In this document: positions 9,214-18,136 of the stretch, one piece after another
How positions within the stretch are numbered: position 1 is the first letter of the stretch
How the letters are laid out: each line of letters starts with the position of its first letter
Origin: Streptomyces sp. T12
GTDB lineage: Bacteria > Actinomycetota > Actinomycetes > Streptomycetales > Streptomycetaceae
Assembly: GCF_028736035.1 (NCBI RefSeq)
Contig: NZ_CP117866.1
Coordinates: 4,340,001 to 4,404,000 of the forward strand
Direction: 5' to 3'
Length of the DNA stretch: 64,000 nt
Made by a program: the position numbers and the translations under genes
Notes under the pieces: model-generated
What the model was told of the DNA's origin: nothing
Database searches by the model: none
Seen by the model: only the letters and a program-made list of their open reading frames with translations

Positions 9214-9774
9214 ATGTCCGTGGCTCAGTCGCCCTTTCCCTCTTCCTCTCCCGTTGCTCCGCTCCCACCGGGCACGGACGCTCCGGCCACGTGCGAGGTG
9301 CCGCACTTCGCCCCCGTACGGGTACGCGGCGGGCGGTATCGACCACGCCGGCTCACACGGCACCGGAGGCGGGCGGTGGCAGCCGGGCTCGCCGTGACCG
9401 CGGCGGCGCTCGTGGCGGCGGGCCCGCGGGAAGCGGGTCGGGGGGCCGACGGGGCGCCCGGGCATCCGGTGGCGGAGCCGGTACACCGGCACCAGGCGGT
9501 CGAGCGGGTGTCCGCGCCGGTGCGGATCGACGACGGGGCAACCGTGCGGCTGCTGCGGCCCGGTGACCGGGTCGACGTGATCGCCGCGGAGGACACCGCG
9601 ACGGGTGGCGACGCCCATGTGGTCGCGCATGGGGCGCGGGTGACGAAGGTGCCGGAACCGCTGGACGCCGCGACCGAGAGTGGGGCGCTGGTCGTGCTCT
9701 CGGTGCCGCGTGCCACCGCGGCGCGCCTCGCGGGGGCGAGCGCTGCGGGACGGCTGGCGGTGACGCTGTGCTGA
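9214..9774 (+). CDS. RcpC/CpaB-like SAF-domain protein
   Basis: Predicted single-pass membrane protein of 186 aa. A proline-rich N-terminus and a basic stretch (RYRPRRLTRHRRR) precede a hydrophobic segment AVAAGLAVTAAALVAAG; the rest contains PGDRVDVIAA and GALVVLSVPRATAARLAGA, which resembles the RcpC/CpaB domain of Flp pilus assembly. No pilus genes are nearby. ATG 9214 has AGGTGG upstream; the frame opens earlier but lacks a site. Lies upstream of mscL, separated by a hairpin. The domain assignment rests on pattern only. Confidence 0.65.
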   Translation: MSVAQSPFPSSSPVAPLPPGTDAPATCEVPHFAPVRVRGGRYRPRRLTRHRRRAVAAGLAVTAAALVAAGPREAGRGADGAPGHPVAEPVHRHQAVERVSAPVRIDDGATVRLLRPGDRVDVIAAEDTATGGDAHVVAHGARVTKVPEPLDAATESGALVVLSVPRATAARLAGASAAGRLAVTLC

Positions 9775-9868
9775 GCCGGACCGCACGTGTCGTGCGCATG
9801 GCATTCAAGGCCCTGTCAAGTCCCTCATTCCGGTGGCGTAATTGGACAGGATGGCCTAGCCCTGACGT

Positions 9869-9897
9869 AGGTTGCGGAGCGGTTTGTTCCGCAACCT
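9869..9897 (+). terminator. Hairpin upstream of mscL
   Basis: Ten-bp perfect stem AGGTTGCGGA / TCCGCAACCT with a 9-nt loop. It ends 25 nt before the mscL start and just before the ribosome site, so it could end transcription of the SAF gene or be a 5'-leader structure of mscL. Confidence 0.5.
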
Positions 9898-9921
9898 GTG
9901 CGCGCGAGGAGAGGCTCCGAA

Positions 9922-10380
9922 GTGAGCGAGAAGAAGGATCCGGGCATCTGGGACGGCTTCAAGGCCTTCCTGATGCGCGGGAACGTCGTCGATCTGGCCG
10001 TGGCGGTGGTCATCGGTGCCGCGTTCACCAACATCGTCAACGCGGTGGTGAAGGGGATCATCAACCCGCTGGTCGGCACGATCGGCACCAAGAACCTCGA
10101 TCACTACAGCTCGTGCCTGAGCTCGTCGTGCGAGGGCGAGCAGGGGATCCAGATCCTGTGGGGCTCGGTCCTCGGCGCGACCCTCAGCTTCGTGATCACC
10201 GCGGCCGTCGTCTACTTCCTGATGGTCCTGCCGATGGCGAAGTACCTGGCCCGGGCCGAGGCCCGCAGGAAGGCGAAGGAAGGCGCCCACGAGGTCATCG
10301 AGGTGACCGAGCTGGAGGTGCTCAAGGAGATCCGCGACGCACTGGTGGCGCAGCGCGGTTCGGGGCACGACGAGCGGTAA
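9922..10380 (+). CDS. mscL: Large-conductance mechanosensitive channel
   Basis: Homopentameric pore in the cytoplasmic membrane that opens under tension to release solutes during hypo-osmotic shock. Hallmarks: GIWDGFKAFLMRGNVVDLAV leading to TM1 with the glycine-rich pore (VVIGAAFTNIVNAVVKGIINP), a periplasmic loop with two Cys in SSCLSSSC, TM2 (SFVITAAVVYFLMVLPM) and a C-terminal helical bundle. 152 aa. GTG at 9922 preceded by GAGGAGAGG. The cysteine pair in the loop is slightly unusual. Confidence 0.95.
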   Translation: MSEKKDPGIWDGFKAFLMRGNVVDLAVAVVIGAAFTNIVNAVVKGIINPLVGTIGTKNLDHYSSCLSSSCEGEQGIQILWGSVLGATLSFVITAAVVYFLMVLPMAKYLARAEARRKAKEGAHEVIEVTELEVLKEIRDALVAQRGSGHDER

Positions 10381-10384
10381 CGGC

Positions 10385-10567
10385 TCAGAGGTGGTGGGGC
10401 GGCTTCTCGTCGAGGAAGCGCTTCAGGTCGGCCGCGCTGTCGCCGTCGCTGCCCGGCCGGTCGCCCCACCCGCGGTCCGTGTCGTCCGAGGACTGCTGGT
10501 CCAGCGGGTCGTCGAAGATCAGCGCGGGCTTCGGCTCGCGCGGCTCGGAGGCGGGGGCGTTACTCAT
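10385..10567 (-). CDS. Small conserved hypothetical protein
   Basis: Sixty-residue acidic polypeptide, MSNAPASEPREPKPALIF then DDPLDQQSSDDTDRGWGDRP and ending LKRFLDEKPPHHL. No recognised domain. It is convergent with mscL, the stops being only 4 nt apart, and divergent from the LtrA gene. Coding is supported by the steady G/C third positions and by the sensible start; function unknown. Confidence 0.6.
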   Translation of the reverse strand: MSNAPASEPREPKPALIFDDPLDQQSSDDTDRGWGDRPGSDGDSAADLKRFLDEKPPHHL

Positions 10568-10693
10568 GCGTCCAGGGTACGGCCCGCACGACGGCCCTCC
10601 ACGGCGACAAGCCTCCCGGCGGCGGTCCCCGCGCTTGCGCGCTGGTGATCCCTTCGCAAGAAATTCCCCGCCCCATCTGCTGTGCTTGACCCC

Positions 10694-11932
10694 ATGACGT
10701 CCAGTTCGACTCCCGCGCCGGACTCCCCCCGCACACCGGGAAGCCGCCGACCGCTGCGCAGACTCGCGGCCCGTGGCCGTGGCGAGGCGCATCGGGCCGC
10801 CACGCCGCTGGAACTCTTCTTCGACCTGTGTTTCGTCGTGGCCATCGCCCAGGCGGGTATGCAGCTGGTGCACGCCGTCGCCGAGGGGCACGCGGGCGAG
10901 GGGATCCTCAACTACGCGATGGTGTTCTTCGCCATCTGGTGGGCCTGGATGAACTTCACCTGGTTCGCCTCGGCGTACGACAACGACGACGTGCTCTACC
11001 GGGTCGTCACCCTGGTCCAGATCGCCGGTGTGCTGGTCCTGGCGGCCGGGGTCTCCCGGGCGTTCGAGGACCACGAGTTCCTGGCGGTGTTGCTGGGCTA
11101 CGTGATCATGCGCCTAGCCCTCGTGACGCAGTGGCTGCGGGCGGCCAGGTCGAGCGAGGGCCCGGAGAGGACGATGGCCCTGCGGTACGCCGTCGGCGTG
11201 CTGCTGTGCCAGATCGGCTGGCTGGGGCTGGTGGTCCTGCCCGAGGAGGCCAGGCCCTGGGTGTTCCTGGTGATGGCGATCCTGGAGATGTGTGTGCCGC
11301 CGTACGCGGAGAAGGACCATCCCACGTCCTGGCATCCGCGCCATATCGCCGAGCGGTACGGGCTGTTCACGATCATCGTGCTCGGCGAGACCATCGCCGC
11401 GGCCACGGTCGCCGTGAAGACCGGCATCGACGAGAACGACGCACTCGGCGACCTGCTGCCGATCGCGGCCGGCGGGCTGTTGATCATCTTCGCCGCCTGG
11501 TGGATCTACTTCGTGGTGCCGATCCACGGCCACCTGCGCTCCAACAGGCAGGCGTTCCTGTGGGGTTACGGCCACTATCTGGTCTTCGCCTCGGCTGCCG
11601 CGATCGGCGCGGGCCTGGAGGTGGCGGTCGAGCAGGTCGTCGGCAAGGCGCACATCTCGACGCTGGCCGCGTCGGCGGCGGTGACCCTGCCGACGGCGCT
11701 CTATCTGCTCACCGTCTGGGCGCTGCACTCGCGGTACTTCAAGGTGGGCATCGCCCAGCAGCTGGTGCTGCCGACCACGGCCCTGCTGGTGATCTGCTGC
11801 ACGTTCCTGGGCGACTGGGCGGTGCTCGCGGCCGGCCTCGTCTCGGCGGGGGCGGTGGCGACCGGGGAGACGCTGACGGCACGCAGGTCGGCCCGGGAGC
11901 GCGGGACGGCGGCGCGGGCGCCGGTCGCCTGA
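10694..11932 (+). CDS. Low temperature requirement A (LtrA) family membrane protein
   Basis: Polytopic membrane protein of 412 aa. The family start RAATPLELFFDLCFVVAIAQ is clear, followed by about ten hydrophobic segments and the conserved HIAERYGLFTIIVLGE. LtrA was first linked to cold growth in Listeria; the biochemical role is unknown. ATG 10694 is preferred over GTG 10682 in the same frame, although neither has a strong ribosome site. Confidence 0.88.
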   Translation: MTSSSTPAPDSPRTPGSRRPLRRLAARGRGEAHRAATPLELFFDLCFVVAIAQAGMQLVHAVAEGHAGEGILNYAMVFFAIWWAWMNFTWFASAYDNDDVLYRVVTLVQIAGVLVLAAGVSRAFEDHEFLAVLLGYVIMRLALVTQWLRAARSSEGPERTMALRYAVGVLLCQIGWLGLVVLPEEARPWVFLVMAILEMCVPPYAEKDHPTSWHPRHIAERYGLFTIIVLGETIAAATVAVKTGIDENDALGDLLPIAAGGLLIIFAAWWIYFVVPIHGHLRSNRQAFLWGYGHYLVFASAAAIGAGLEVAVEQVVGKAHISTLAASAAVTLPTALYLLTVWALHSRYFKVGIAQQLVLPTTALLVICCTFLGDWAVLAAGLVSAGAVATGETLTARRSARERGTAARAPVA

Positions 11933-11991
11933 CCAACCCCGCGTGGCCGGACATCGCGGGACCGCGCCGGGTGCTGGACGAGACTGGCCCC

Positions 11992-13020
11992 ATGACAGTT
12001 GACGCTCTGACAGATGTCGCCGGGCTGCGCGTGGGGCACGCGACGCGCAAAGGCGACGGTTGGCTCACCGGCACCACGGTCGTCCTCGCACCCGAGGGCG
12101 GGGCCGTCGCAGCCGTGGACGTACGCGGTGGCGGTCCCGGCACCAAGGAGACCGACGCGCTCGATCCGCGCAACCTCGTGCAGAAGGTCGAGGCGATCGT
12201 GCTGACCGGCGGCAGCGCGTACGGGCTCGACGCGGCGTCCGGGGTGATGGCCTGGCTGGAGGAGCGGGGGCGCGGGGTGCGCGTGGGGGTGGATCCGGCG
12301 CACGTCGTGCCGGTGGTGCCCGCGGCCTGCGTCTTCGATCTGGGCCGGGGCGGCGACTTCCGGGCGAGGCCGGACGCGGACACCGGGCGGGCGGCGGTCG
12401 AGGAGGCCGCGGCGAGCGAGGCGGGGGCACCCGTGTCGCAGGGGTGCGTGGGCGCCGGTACGGGGGCGACGGTCGGGTCGGTGAAGGGCGGGGTCGGCAC
12501 GGCGAGCGTCGTTCTCGACTCGGGGATCACGGTGGCGGCGCTGGTGGTGGCCAACGCGGCGGGGGCGGCGGTGGATCCGGAGACGGGGGTGCTGTACGGG
12601 GAGTTGTTCCAGGGGCGCGTGGACTATCCGCAGGAGCAGGTCCATGAGGCCGCGCGGGCGCGGCTCGCCGAGATCGCGGCGAAGAGCGCGCCGCCCCCGC
12701 TGAACACCACGCTCGCGGTGGTCGCCACCGACGCGGACCTGTCGAAGGCGCAGGCGCAGAAACTGGCCGGCACGGCGCACGACGGCATCGCGCGCGCCCT
12801 GCGGCCGGTGCATCTGCTCAATGACGGGGACACCGTGTTCGCGCTGGCCACCGGGGAGCGGCCGCTGGACGCCGGGCACCCGCTCGCGCTGAACGAGCTT
12901 CTCGCGGCGGGCGCGGACGCGGTGACGCGGGCGATCGTGCGTGCCGTGCGCGCGGCCGAGTCGGTGGACGGACCGGGTGGAGTGTGGCCGTCGTACGGGG
13001 AGTTGTACGGGGAGCGCTGA
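11992..13020 (+). CDS. P1 family (S58, DmpA-like) peptidase
   Basis: Ntn-fold aminopeptidase/amidase that cleaves itself to expose a nucleophile; members hydrolyse N-terminal D- or L-amino acids or beta-peptides. Seen: LTDVAGLRVGHATRKGDGWLTG at the N-terminus, DVRGGGPGTKETDAL, VLTGGSAYGLDAASGV, and the self-processing region with NTTLAVVATDADL in the last third. 342 aa from ATG 11992. It follows the LtrA gene by 59 nt on the same strand. Confidence 0.88.
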   Translation: MTVDALTDVAGLRVGHATRKGDGWLTGTTVVLAPEGGAVAAVDVRGGGPGTKETDALDPRNLVQKVEAIVLTGGSAYGLDAASGVMAWLEERGRGVRVGVDPAHVVPVVPAACVFDLGRGGDFRARPDADTGRAAVEEAAASEAGAPVSQGCVGAGTGATVGSVKGGVGTASVVLDSGITVAALVVANAAGAAVDPETGVLYGELFQGRVDYPQEQVHEAARARLAEIAAKSAPPPLNTTLAVVATDADLSKAQAQKLAGTAHDGIARALRPVHLLNDGDTVFALATGERPLDAGHPLALNELLAAGADAVTRAIVRAVRAAESVDGPGGVWPSYGELYGER

Positions 13021-13189
13021 CGGCAGGGGGCAACACTGAGGGGGTGGCGCCTGCTCCGCGTGGTCGATTGTCGCGGTTGTGTCACGTGATGGCATTCACC
13101 GCGAACGGCGGGAACCCGGTCCGGTGACGGTGGCCTCTTCCACCGTGGAACGGAACGGATCCCGCAGATCGTAAGAACTGGAGCAGCTC

Positions 13190-14407
13190 GTGACAACGCC
13201 GGACATAGCAGCGCGGCGCGCACTGGGGGCCTGTGCCGCCCTGATGATCGGCGCCCTGACCCTCACCGCCTGTGGTGGGAGCGCCAACGCCGACAACGAC
13301 GACAAGGGGGGCAGCGACTCCTCCAAGACGTCCGCCGCGAAGATCGTGATCTCGGCGAAGGACGGCTCGACAGGCGCGTCGATCAACACGACCGGCGTGA
13401 AGGTCAGCGACGGCAAGCTGACCGACGTGAAGATGACCGTGGCGGGGACCGGGCAGGCCGTGCCGGGTTCCCTGTCCGCCGACGGGGGCAGCTGGCAGCC
13501 GAAGGAGCAGCTGGAACGGGGGACGAAGTATCAGATATCGGCCGCCGCGAAGGACGACGAAGGGCGCACGGCCGCCGCCGACTCCGACTTCACCACGGTC
13601 TCTTCGGCCGACAGCTTCATCGGGACGTACACACCCGACGACGGCACCACGGTCGGTGTCGGCATGCCGGTGTCGTTCAACTTCGACAAGGCGATCAGCG
13701 ACAAGAAGGCCGTGCAGTCGCACATCAAGGTCACCTCCAGCAGCGGGCAGCAGGTCGTCGGGCACTGGTTCGGGACGCAGCGGCTCGACTTCCGGCCCGA
13801 GGAGTACTGGAAGGCCGGCTCCAAGGTCACGATGAAGATCGACCTGGACGGCGTCGAGGGCGCGAACGGCATCCGCGGGGTGCAGAAGAAGACGGTCACC
13901 TTCACCATCGGCCGCTCGCAGGTGTCCACCGTCGACGTGAACACGCAGACCATGACGGTCGTGCGCGACGGCAAGACCCTCAAGTCCGTGCCGATCTCGG
14001 CGGGCAGCTCGGAGTTCTCCACCTACAACGGGCAGATGGTGATCTCCGAGAAGTACAAGAAGCTGCGCATGGACAGCCGCACGGTCAACCTCGCCGACGC
14101 GTACGACATCAAGGACGTACCGAACGCGATGCGACTGACGCAGTCGGGGACCTTCCTGCACGGCAACTACTGGTACAACAAGGGCAACCCGCCCTTCGGC
14201 AGCCAGGGCACCAGCCACGGCTGCGTCGGCCTGCGGGACATGCAGGGCGGGCAGGGAGACACCCCCGCCAAGTGGTTCTACGACAACTCGATCCTCGGCG
14301 ACGTGGTGATCGTCAAGAACTCCCCCGACAAGGCCGTCACGCCGGACAACGGGCTCAACGGCTGGAACATGGCGTGGAGCGAATGGGTCGCGGGCAGCGC
14401 CGCGTGA
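13190..14407 (+). CDS. Lipoprotein L,D-transpeptidase with Ig-like domains
   Basis: Forms 3-3 cross-links in peptidoglycan outside the membrane. Signal sequence with lipobox LTAC (Cys28), then a Ser/Asp-rich linker, two Ig-like beta domains (about 50-135 and 140-240), and a YkuD catalytic domain with HGNYW and SHGC (His343, Cys345 nucleophile). 405 aa from GTG 13190, GGAG upstream. The C-terminal WNMAWSEW segment is typical of the actinobacterial enzymes. Followed by the hairpin at 14450. Confidence 0.93.
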   Translation: MTTPDIAARRALGACAALMIGALTLTACGGSANADNDDKGGSDSSKTSAAKIVISAKDGSTGASINTTGVKVSDGKLTDVKMTVAGTGQAVPGSLSADGGSWQPKEQLERGTKYQISAAAKDDEGRTAAADSDFTTVSSADSFIGTYTPDDGTTVGVGMPVSFNFDKAISDKKAVQSHIKVTSSSGQQVVGHWFGTQRLDFRPEEYWKAGSKVTMKIDLDGVEGANGIRGVQKKTVTFTIGRSQVSTVDVNTQTMTVVRDGKTLKSVPISAGSSEFSTYNGQMVISEKYKKLRMDSRTVNLADAYDIKDVPNAMRLTQSGTFLHGNYWYNKGNPPFGSQGTSHGCVGLRDMQGGQGDTPAKWFYDNSILGDVVIVKNSPDKAVTPDNGLNGWNMAWSEWVAGSAA

Positions 14408-14449
14408 TCCACTGAAGTACCGTCCGAGCAGGGATTCTTGACAGTTCGT

Positions 14450-14480
14450 CGGGTCGCGCGGGAACTTCTCGCGCGACCCG
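14450..14480 (+). terminator. Hairpin terminator after the L,D-transpeptidase gene
   Basis: Eleven-bp perfect stem CGGGTCGCGCG / CGCGCGACCCG with a 9-nt loop, followed shortly by TTTT. Confidence 0.8.
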
Positions 14481-14585
14481 TGCGTTTTACCGGACGTACG
14501 TTTTCTCGGTTCCCGGACATGATGTCCGCCCGAGGGGCTACGGTATGCACCCACAAGGTGACATGCAGCAACGCCGGGAGAAACC

Positions 14586-15332
14586 TTGAGCGTTCCGTAC
14601 GAGACGGCAGCGTACGAACCACCCGAGTCGCCGGAGTCTCCGGAGGAGCACCTCGCGCGACTCCTCGGCCGCGCCCTGAACTCCTTCGAGCTGCCCGACG
14701 AGACGATACGGCGGCTCGACTGTGCGCTGGCTCATGACAGCTCGCTGCACTCCGCGCACCACAGCGCGGGGCTGCACCGTGAGACGTACCGGCACACCTG
14801 GCTGCTCGCCGACGGCTCGGCGCTCACACTGTGGGAGCTCGTCCACAACACCGCCCAGGGCCGCGCCCCGCAGCACGAGGTGTACGTCGACGAGGAGGAG
14901 CTGCGCGCCGCGACCGGGCGGCTGCCGCTGCCGCCGGACGCGCCGGACTTCGAACTGCCGGTGACGGTGCAGCTGTCGCCGATACCCGCGCCCCGGCACG
15001 CGTATGTGCCGGACGACTCGGCCGACCACGCGCGCCGGTTACTGCGCCGGGCGGAGAACGCCGACCGGCCGGACACGGAGACGGCCGCGCTGCTGACCAC
15101 GGCGTTCGCGCACCAGATCACGCAGGCCTTCGGGCGCCCGGGCCGCGCGAGGCGCGCCGGCTTGTGCTTCTCGCTCTACGAGCACGCCTTCCTGCTGCAC
15201 GACGGCAAGGAGGTCTCCCTCTGGGAGGTCGAGCACACGGCGACACCCGACGGGCGGCACATGTGCGAGGTGTACGTCAGCGAGGACGCGGCACGGGATG
15301 CGATGGAGCGGCGGGCGGCGCAGGTGTCGTGA
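14586..15332 (+). CDS. DUF6227 family protein
   Basis: Soluble 248-aa protein that I match to the Streptomyces DUF6227 family. It contains two similar halves: RETYRHTWLLADGSALTLWELVHNT...HEVYV and CFSLYEHAFLLHDGKEVSLWEVEHT...CEVYV, suggesting an internal duplication. No catalytic motif seen; function unknown. TTG start at 14586 with GGGAG upstream. The stop lies inside the first unit of a short direct repeat. Confidence 0.8.
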   Translation: MSVPYETAAYEPPESPESPEEHLARLLGRALNSFELPDETIRRLDCALAHDSSLHSAHHSAGLHRETYRHTWLLADGSALTLWELVHNTAQGRAPQHEVYVDEEELRAATGRLPLPPDAPDFELPVTVQLSPIPAPRHAYVPDDSADHARRLLRRAENADRPDTETAALLTTAFAHQITQAFGRPGRARRAGLCFSLYEHAFLLHDGKEVSLWEVEHTATPDGRHMCEVYVSEDAARDAMERRAAQVS

Positions 15333-15408
15333 CGCCGGCTTGGCTGTTCAGCGCACAGGTGTCGTGACGCCGGCTCCGCCGCACAGCGCAGGTGCCGTGC
15401 CGCCGGAT
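15321..15408. repeat. Short direct repeat at the end of the DUF6227 gene
   Basis: CAGGTGTCGTGACGCCGGCT occurs at 15321-15340 and again at 15356-15375; a third, imperfect copy (CAGGTGCCGTGCCGCCGG) starts at 15389. The first copy contains the gene's stop codon. Confidence 0.7.
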
Positions 15409-15419
15409 CGGCCCCTCTT

Positions 15420-15674
15420 TCAGCGACCGTCGCCGAGCTGCCGTACGAGTCCCGCGAACGCGTCCCGTTCCGCCGGGGTCAGTTCCACGGCTTCCAGCTC
15501 GGGGGCGGCCTGCCGCTGGTGCGGGAGTGCGGAGAGAGCCGGGGCCGTGCGCCACGGCGACGATCCGGTGCGGGCACGGCGCAGGACGCGGGTCAGGCCG
15601 ATCACCCAGAGCACGGCCGCCAGGGCGAGGACGACCGGCCCCAGCAGCTGGAGGAACGAGACGTGCTCAGGCAT
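15420..15674 (-). CDS. Small single-pass membrane protein
   Basis: 84-aa protein from ATG 15674 with one hydrophobic helix near the N-terminus (LLGPVVLALAAVLWVIGLTRVL) followed by a basic and then acidic cytosolic tail ending VELTPAERDAFAGLVRQLGD. Unknown function. It lies after the fruA terminator on the same strand, so probably has its own promoter. Confidence 0.6.
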   Translation of the reverse strand: MPEHVSFLQLLGPVVLALAAVLWVIGLTRVLRRARTGSSPWRTAPALSALPHQRQAAPELEAVELTPAERDAFAGLVRQLGDGR

Positions 15675-15690
15675 GCGCCCCAGTAGACAC

Positions 15691-15720
15691 CACGGTCCGG
15701 GCCTTTGGGCCCGGACCGTG
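15691..15720 (-). terminator. Terminator of the fructose PTS cluster
   Basis: Thirteen-bp perfect stem (CACGGTCCGGGCC at 15691-15703 with 15708-15720) and a tetraloop TTTG, 75 nt downstream of the fruA stop on the minus strand. Confidence 0.85.
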
Positions 15721-15794
15721 ACGTATCTCGCAGGTGCCGTGAACAACTCACAGCGCCCCAAAGGGACAAGCGGGAGGCTTGCCCGGCGGAGGGC

Positions 15795-17879
15795 TTACGC
15801 CGCCACCGGCTGCTTCGCCTCCGCGGCCGCGGCCGCCGGGGACTTGGCAGCGGAGGTGCCCTCCGGGGCCGTCTTGCGCATGCCCTTCAGGAGGATGACC
15901 AGGCCGGCCGTGACCGCCGTACCGGCCGCGATGGCCACCAGGTACAGGATCGGCTTGCCGATCAGGAAGGTGACCCAGACGCCGCCGTGCGGGGCACGCA
16001 GGGTCGAGCCGAAGGCCATGGTCAGCGCGCCGGTGACCGCGCCGCCCGCCATGGAGGCGGGAATCACGCGCAGCGGGTCGGCGGCCGCGAACGGGATCGC
16101 GCCCTCGGAGATGAAGGAGGCACCCAGCACCCAGGCCGCCTTGCCGTTCTCGCGCTCGGCCGTGGTGAACAGCTTCTTGCGGATGGTGGTGGCCACGGCC
16201 ATGCCCAGCGGCGGGACCATGCCCGCGGCCATCACGGCGGCCATGATCTTCATCGCGGAGTCGCTGGGGGCCGCGACCGAGATGCCGGCCGTCGCGAAGG
16301 TGTAGGCCACCTTGTTGACCGGGCCGCCGAGGTCGAAGCACATCATCAGGCCGAGCAGGATGCCGAGGAGAATGGCGTTGGAGCCGGAGAGGCTGTTCAG
16401 CCAGTCGGTCAGGCCCTTCTGCGCCTCGGAGATCGGCTTGCCGATCACCACGAACATCAGGAAGCCGACCACCGCCGACGAGACCAGCGGGATCACCACC
16501 ACCGGCATGATGCCGCGCAGCACCGGCGGGATGTCGATCCGCTGGATGCCGAGCACCACACCACCGGCGATCAGACCGGCGACCAGACCGCCGAGGAACC
16601 CGGCGCCGATCGTCACGGAGATCGCGCCGCCGACGAAGCCGGGCACGAGTCCTGGCCGGTCGGCCATGCCGTAGGCGATGTATCCGGCGAGGACCGGGAC
16701 GAGGAAGCCGAAGGCCGCCGCGCCGATCTGGAACAGCAGCGCGCCCCAGCTGTCGACCTGGCCCCAGTCGAAGTGCTCGGTGACCGACTTGGCCTCGTTG
16801 ATCTGGTAGCCGCCGATCGCGAAGCCGAGGGCGATCAGCAGACCGCCGGCCGCGACGAACGGGACCATGTAACTCACGCCGGACATCAGCCACTTGCGCA
16901 GCTTGGTGCCGTAGCCCTCGCCGGGCTCGCCGGCGCGTTCGACGGGGGTGCCGCCGCCGGGCCTGGCGGCCGCGGTGACCTCGCCGCGCTCGGCCTTGGC
17001 GCGCACCTCGGCGATGAGTTCGGCCGGGCGGTTGATGCCCGCCTTCACCCCGACGTCGACGGTCGGCTTGCCGGCGAACCGGTCCTTCTCCCGCACGGAC
17101 ACGTCGTGGGCGAAGATCACGCCGTCCGCCGCCGCGATGACGGCCGGGTCCAGCCGGGTGAAGCCGGCCGAGCCCTGCGTCTCGACGACGAGCTCGACAC
17201 CGGCCTCGCGGCCCGCGTTCTCCAGCGACTCGGCCGCCATGTACGTGTGGGCGATGCCGGTCGGGCAGGAGGTGACGGCGACGATACGGAAGGGGCGCTC
17301 GCCGGACGTCTCGGCGGGGGTGCCCTCGGCGGGGGTGGTGGTGCCCGTGGCGGCGTCGGCGGAGGCCGCCACCGACGACGCCACGGAGTCTGTGGAAACG
17401 GCGCCATCAGGCGCGTCCGCGGCCTCGGCCGCCGGGGGCTCCTCACCCCGGATCAGCGCCGCCGCGGACGCCGCGTCGCCCGCCGAGCGCAGCGCGTCCG
17501 TGAACTCGGCGTTCATCAGCTGGCGGGCCAGCGACGACAGGATCGTCAGATGGGCGTCGTCCGCGCCGGCGGGGGCGGCGATCAGGAAGATCAGGTCGGC
17601 CGGACCGTCCGCCGCACCGAAGTCGATGCCGGCGGCGCTGCGCCCGAAGGCGAGCGTCGGCTCGGTGACGTGCTCGCTGCGGCAGTGCGGGATGCCGATG
17701 CCGCCGTCGAGGCCGGTCGGCATCTGTGCTTCGCGCGCGGCCACGTCGGCGAGGAAGCCGTCGAGGTCGGTCACCCGGCCCAGGGCCACCATGCGCTCGG
17801 CGAGGGCACGCGCCGCCGCTTCCTTGGTGTCGGCGGACAGGTCGAGATCGACCAGGTCCGCGGTGATCATGTCGCTCAT
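15795..17879 (-). CDS. fruA: PTS fructose transporter, fused IIA-IIB-IIC
   Basis: Takes up fructose and phosphorylates it to fructose-1-phosphate. Order of domains: IIA at residues 1-145 with phospho-His65 in IGIPHCRS; an Ala/Thr/Glu-rich linker at about 146-195; IIB with phospho-Cys205 in VTSCPTGIAHTYMAAE; IIC from about 305 with eight to ten membrane segments beginning WLMSGVSYMVPFVAAGGLLI. 694 aa, normal for the fused form. Same strand as fruK and fruR; the 253-nt gap to fruK holds a candidate bridging reading frame. Confidence 0.95.
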   Translation of the reverse strand: MSDMITADLVDLDLSADTKEAAARALAERMVALGRVTDLDGFLADVAAREAQMPTGLDGGIGIPHCRSEHVTEPTLAFGRSAAGIDFGAADGPADLIFLIAAPAGADDAHLTILSSLARQLMNAEFTDALRSAGDAASAAALIRGEEPPAAEAADAPDGAVSTDSVASSVAASADAATGTTTPAEGTPAETSGERPFRIVAVTSCPTGIAHTYMAAESLENAGREAGVELVVETQGSAGFTRLDPAVIAAADGVIFAHDVSVREKDRFAGKPTVDVGVKAGINRPAELIAEVRAKAERGEVTAAARPGGGTPVERAGEPGEGYGTKLRKWLMSGVSYMVPFVAAGGLLIALGFAIGGYQINEAKSVTEHFDWGQVDSWGALLFQIGAAAFGFLVPVLAGYIAYGMADRPGLVPGFVGGAISVTIGAGFLGGLVAGLIAGGVVLGIQRIDIPPVLRGIMPVVVIPLVSSAVVGFLMFVVIGKPISEAQKGLTDWLNSLSGSNAILLGILLGLMMCFDLGGPVNKVAYTFATAGISVAAPSDSAMKIMAAVMAAGMVPPLGMAVATTIRKKLFTTAERENGKAAWVLGASFISEGAIPFAAADPLRVIPASMAGGAVTGALTMAFGSTLRAPHGGVWVTFLIGKPILYLVAIAAGTAVTAGLVILLKGMRKTAPEGTSAAKSPAAAAAEAKQPVAA

Positions 17880-18136
17880 CGCGGGCTCCTTCGCTCGCGT
17901 ATCGCCCGGGGAGTCTGGTGGGCGGAGAAGGGGACGGGGGTGCCGTGGGGGGTGGCGGGGGTGGAGTGAGGGGTGAAGTGGGGGGTGGGGGAGGCGAGGT
18001 CGGGGAACACCCGCCTCCCCCGGGCGGCAGAGCGGCTCAGGAGGCCCTGCCGTCCGTCGGCGGACGTGAGTAACGCCGAGCTTCGCCGCTTACGGACCGG
18101 ATCGGCAAGAACTGTGACAACCACGACATTCGTCAT
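17876..18136 (-). CDS. Candidate 86-aa reading frame bridging fruK and fruA, with a TTA codon
   Basis: An ATG at 18136 overlaps the fruK stop by ATGA, and the frame's TGA overlaps the fruA ATG in the same way, so it could be translationally coupled at both ends. The predicted peptide starts MTNVVVVTVLADPVRKRR and is Pro/His/Thr-rich in its second half, unlike a folded protein. Codon 22 is TTA (18073-18071), the rare codon read by the bldA tRNA. It may equally be a chance frame in a leader; no homologue is recognised. Confidence 0.3.
   Translation of the reverse strand: MTNVVVVTVLADPVRKRRSSALLTSADGRQGLLSRSAARGRRVFPDLASPTPHFTPHSTPATPHGTPVPFSAHQTPRAIRERRSPR

Noticed and set aside
15321..15408. 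Possible CRISPR-like repeat array
   Set aside because: Only two exact copies and one imperfect copy with very short spacers, and no cas genes in the window.
15705..17969. 754-codon plus-strand frame opposite fruA
   Set aside because: Asp/His/Arg/Gly-rich antisense shadow; fruA on the minus strand has all phosphorylation motifs.
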